Origin: CAZQFS01 sp964592755
GTDB taxonomy: Bacteria > Hydrothermota > Tepidihabitantia > Tepidihabitantales > Tepidihabitantaceae
Assembly: GCA_964592755.1 (NCBI GenBank)
Contig: CAZQFS010000125.1
Coordinates: forward strand, 1-8,552
Length of the DNA: 8,552 nucleotides
Direction of reading: 5' to 3'
Below, in pieces: positions 6,867 through 8,552 of the stretch. Position numbers and translations under genes: made by a program. How positions within the stretch are numbered: the stretch's first letter is position 1; the number at the start of each line of letters is the position of its first letter. A model generated the notes under the pieces. It had not been told where the DNA came from. It searched no databases and was given only the letters and a program-made list of their open reading frames with translations.

Positions 6867-7055
6867 CTAGGCCTTGGCGACTTTGCCGGAACGCAGACAA
6901 CGGGTGCAGACCCAGACCCGGCGCGTGGTTGAAACCTGCTTCACCCGCACGCGCTGCAGGTTTGGCTCCCAGGTGCGTTTGGTCACGTTGTGCGCGTGGC
7001 TGATGCTCGAACCGATGGAACCGACTTTGCCGCAAATCTCGCAGTGTTTTGCCAA
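6867..7055 (-). CDS. rpmB: Ribosomal protein bL28 (large subunit), TTG start
   Basis: The product is 62 residues, the usual size of bacterial L28. It begins AKHCEICGKVGSIGSSISHAHN, then TKRTWEPNLQRVRVK, and ends VWVCTRCLRSGKVAKA. The CxxC pairs at C5/C8 and C50/C53 are the four ligands of the zinc-binding form. It is a structural protein of the 50S subunit. The TTG at 7053-7055 is chosen because AAAGGAG (7061-7067 on the minus strand) lies 5 bases upstream and the next residues match the family's N-terminus. A longer in-frame reading to 7112 would add 19 unrelated residues and would swallow the promoter. A promoter is predicted at 7085-7112. The gmd gene starts 31 bases downstream on the same strand, so bL28 may lead a sugar-synthesis operon. 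A short GGCC-rich inverted repeat (AAGGCC 6857-6862 / GGCCTT 6870-6875) overlaps its stop codon but has no U-tract. Confidence 0.97.
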   Translation of the reverse strand: MAKHCEICGKVGSIGSSISHAHNVTKRTWEPNLQRVRVKQVSTTRRVWVCTRCLRSGKVAKA

Positions 7056-7060
7056 TTTGT

Positions 7061-7067
7061 CTCCTTT
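7061..7067 (-). promoter_or_regulatory. Shine-Dalgarno site fixing the TTG start of rpmB
   Basis: AAAGGAG on the minus strand is followed by the 5-base spacer ACAAA and then TTG. It decides the 62-residue reading of bL28 against a longer upstream in-frame extension. Confidence 0.8.
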
Positions 7068-7084
7068 GCTTGGATTGCAGCCAG

Positions 7085-7112
7085 AGGATAGCGGCAATCT
7101 TCGGGCTGTCAA
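7085..7112 (-). promoter_or_regulatory. Predicted sigma70-type promoter of rpmB
   Basis: On the minus strand a perfect TTGACA (7107-7112) and TATCCT (7085-7090, 4/6 match to TATAAT) are separated by 16 bp. Transcription would start near 7078, leaving a leader of about 23 bases before the TTG at 7055. The site lies in the 87-base gap between the propeller gene's stop and rpmB. It would also serve gmd, rmd and the glycosyltransferase if they are cotranscribed. Confidence 0.6.
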
Positions 7113-7142
7113 TGATGGGAGCGAAACCGACCCCTGTCCGGG

Positions 7143-8552
7143 TCAACGCGCGGCGATGATGCGCCGGGTCGGAGTGCTGTTACCGGTCCGGCTCCGGATG
7201 AAGTAGACTCCGGGCGCGAACGGACCGCTGACCCGGCGGCCGGCAGGGTCGTAGACCACGGTTCCAGGCTCGGACAGCACCGAGCAGGGTACGACCGAAG
7301 ACCGGGGACCGACCCGTTCAGGACCGAGTCGGCCCGGCTCCAACGTTGCTGCCGGCCCGACGCAGGGGGCACGAAGGTAGACAACGGCGTTGACGGTCTG
7401 CGGGCCCTGACTTTGTTCCCAGGAACCTGCCACCCGGTCGGCGAAGTAGAGGATGTGCAGCGTGTCATCAACGACTTCGGCCAGTGAGGGGAAGCGTTTG
7501 CTCGTGTTGTCCGGCTCGGTCAGGCGGACGGGTGTGCTCCAGGTTACGCCGCGGTCGGGCGAGCAGTTGGCCCAGATGTCGGCCCGCGCCAGTCCGGTCA
7601 ATGGGTCGGTGTTTGTCGGGTCGAACTGCTCCCAGACCACGTAGAGGCGTCCTTTTCGTCGGTCCATGCCGATACTGGGACGACAGGCAGCAAGGGCCAG
7701 GTCGCCAAGCCGTGTCGAGTCCGGATTGGCGTACTCGTGCACCAGGCTCCAGGCCGGCGCCAGGTAAGGGCAGTAGTGCCAGAGCTGGCTGCGGTTGACG
7801 TTCGTGCCATCGTATAGGTCGGCGACGAGATGGACCTGGATGCTGTCGTAGGTGGCGCAAGCGCCGAGCAGTGACTGCGACAGCGGCGCAGGGACCGAGT
7901 CGGAAAGGCACACGGTTGCATACCAGGTCTGTCCGTTGTTCGGAGTCTGTTTCAGGAAGAGCTTCCCGCGGTCAGGGGCATCGGTTCCGGCCCAGATGCA
8001 GGCGTAACGGCCGACCTGTTTGGACACGGCCAGGTTGCCGCTCGGGAACGGGCCGATGCGGCCGACCGCCTGGCGACCGAGGATGGCCCGGAAGTAAAAC
8101 GAGTCATTGCGGGTTGCGGCGAACTTGTACCAGCCATAGGTCGTGGTGGCGACGAGACACTCGCGATACCCGGCGGCGATGACGAACTCGCCAAACCGGC
8201 CGAGTCCGGCCGACTCGTCTTTGAAGAAGCTGATGGCCGGAGCGCCCTGGGACACGTAGTCGCAGGAGACCATGGCCCGACCGTTCGAGATGTCCACGTC
8301 GAGGCAACCGAGGTTGCGGGGGTAGGCATTGATGACGACTCCTTCGGGCCAGCGCCAGGCACCCCGCCTTGGTCGGAAGTTGTAACGGATGAGACCCAGG
8401 TCGTCTTTCCAGACAGCGTGAATGCCGCTCAGGGTGTCATTGACCAGATAGCGGAGGGACGGGCCGTAGACCTGACGGTCGCGAGTGGTGCGGCCGATGG
8501 TGTCAGCCAGAGGCTGGGCTGGCAGCAAGGTCGGAACAAACACGGTCAGGGC
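7143..8552 (-). CDS. Exported Asp-box (sialidase-like) beta-propeller protein with T9SS-like C-terminal tail, 5'-partial
   Basis: The frame stays open to the window edge, so the true start lies outside; 469 residues are visible. The first visible residues (ALTVFVPTLLPAQPLA) look like the end of a signal peptide. A GTG at 8543 is therefore unlikely to be the start. The body is beta-rich and carries two Asp boxes, the turn motif of sialidase/BNR propellers: SPDRGVTW (7539-7562) and the degenerate TPNNGQTW (7923-7946). Both are followed by strand-like text of the LYVVWEQFD and LHILYFADR type. The sequence does not show which ligand it binds, and I see no clear sialidase catalytic set, so enzymatic activity is not claimed. 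The last 40 or so residues (VVYDPAGRRVSGPFAPGVYFIRS, ending RRIIAAR) resemble the T9SS type A sorting domain, although the usual preceding strands look shortened. Such proteins are typically secreted or surface-bound. It is transcribed separately from rpmB, which has its own promoter. Confidence 0.8.
   Translation of the reverse strand, partial: ALTVFVPTLLPAQPLADTIGRTTRDRQVYGPSLRYLVNDTLSGIHAVWKDDLGLIRYNFRPRRGAWRWPEGVVINAYPRNLGCLDVDISNGRAMVSCDYVSQGAPAISFFKDESAGLGRFGEFVIAAGYRECLVATTTYGWYKFAATRNDSFYFRAILGRQAVGRIGPFPSGNLAVSKQVGRYACIWAGTDAPDRGKLFLKQTPNNGQTWYATVCLSDSVPAPLSQSLLGACATYDSIQVHLVADLYDGTNVNRSQLWHYCPYLAPAWSLVHEYANPDSTRLGDLALAACRPSIGMDRRKGRLYVVWEQFDPTNTDPLTGLARADIWANCSPDRGVTWSTPVRLTEPDNTSKRFPSLAEVVDDTLHILYFADRVAGSWEQSQGPQTVNAVVYLRAPCVGPAATLEPGRLGPERVGPRSSVVPCSVLSEPGTVVYDPAGRRVSGPFAPGVYFIRSRTGNSTPTRRIIAAR

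Noticed and set aside
7128..7144. Possible terminator of the propeller gene (GACCC / GGGTC on the minus strand)
   Set aside because: The stem is only 5 bp with a 6-base loop and no U-tract, and it overlaps the stop codon. The evidence is too weak to annotate.
7056..7146. Upstream extension of rpmB, or a longer alternative frame reaching 7146
   Set aside because: The extra residues do not resemble bL28, and they would cover the predicted promoter and the AAAGGAG site. The alternative 104-residue frame (6832-7146) is a shadow of rpmB.
7143..8543. GTG 8543 as the true start of the propeller gene
   Set aside because: The frame is open to the window edge and the residues around this codon look like the inside of a signal peptide. 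The gene is better treated as 5'-truncated.

Overview
The window is about 8.5 kb of GC-rich bacterial DNA that is almost fully coding. It holds seven complete genes and one that runs off the right edge. Three features point to a Gram-negative-type, diderm organism of the FCB/WOR-3 (Stahlbacteria-like) kind: a TonB-family protein, an exported beta-propeller with a C-terminal tail resembling the type IX secretion (T9SS type A) sorting domain, and GDP-deoxysugar genes. This taxonomic guess is an inference from protein style only. TTG and GTG start codons are common here.

Left block, plus strand (about 63-3930). A sigma70-type promoter precedes a TTG-started EF-G-like translational GTPase of the bacterial EF-G-2 subfamily. 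It is followed by a small TonB-family energy transducer and, 12 bases later, an ARPP-1 (DUF6569)-like protein with a signal peptide. The last two look like one transcription unit. Whether they are cotranscribed with the EF-G gene (78-base gap) cannot be decided.

A 9-bp GC-rich hairpin lies between the two convergent blocks at about 3957-3980.

Right block, minus strand (read from 8552 down to 3991). The furthest upstream gene is a 5'-truncated exported Asp-box beta-propeller protein. Next, behind its own promoter, is rpmB (ribosomal protein bL28, TTG start, zinc-ribbon form). Three envelope-sugar genes follow with gaps of about 30 bases: a GDP-mannose 4,6-dehydratase (gmd), its paralogue, probably the GDP-4-keto-6-deoxymannose reductase (rmd), and a family 2 glycosyltransferase of the rhamnosyltransferase-like type. 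Together these would convert GDP-mannose to GDP-D-rhamnose, or a related 6-deoxyhexose, and transfer it to a surface glycan.

No mobile element, CRISPR array, tRNA or rRNA was seen. The most unusual observation is that the EF-G-like protein reads NKLR where the guanine-specificity motif NKxD is expected, with a second change at the G5 motif. The rest is fairly ordinary. I see no convincing multi-gene novel system, although an exported ARPP-1 protein paired with TonB is worth a look.
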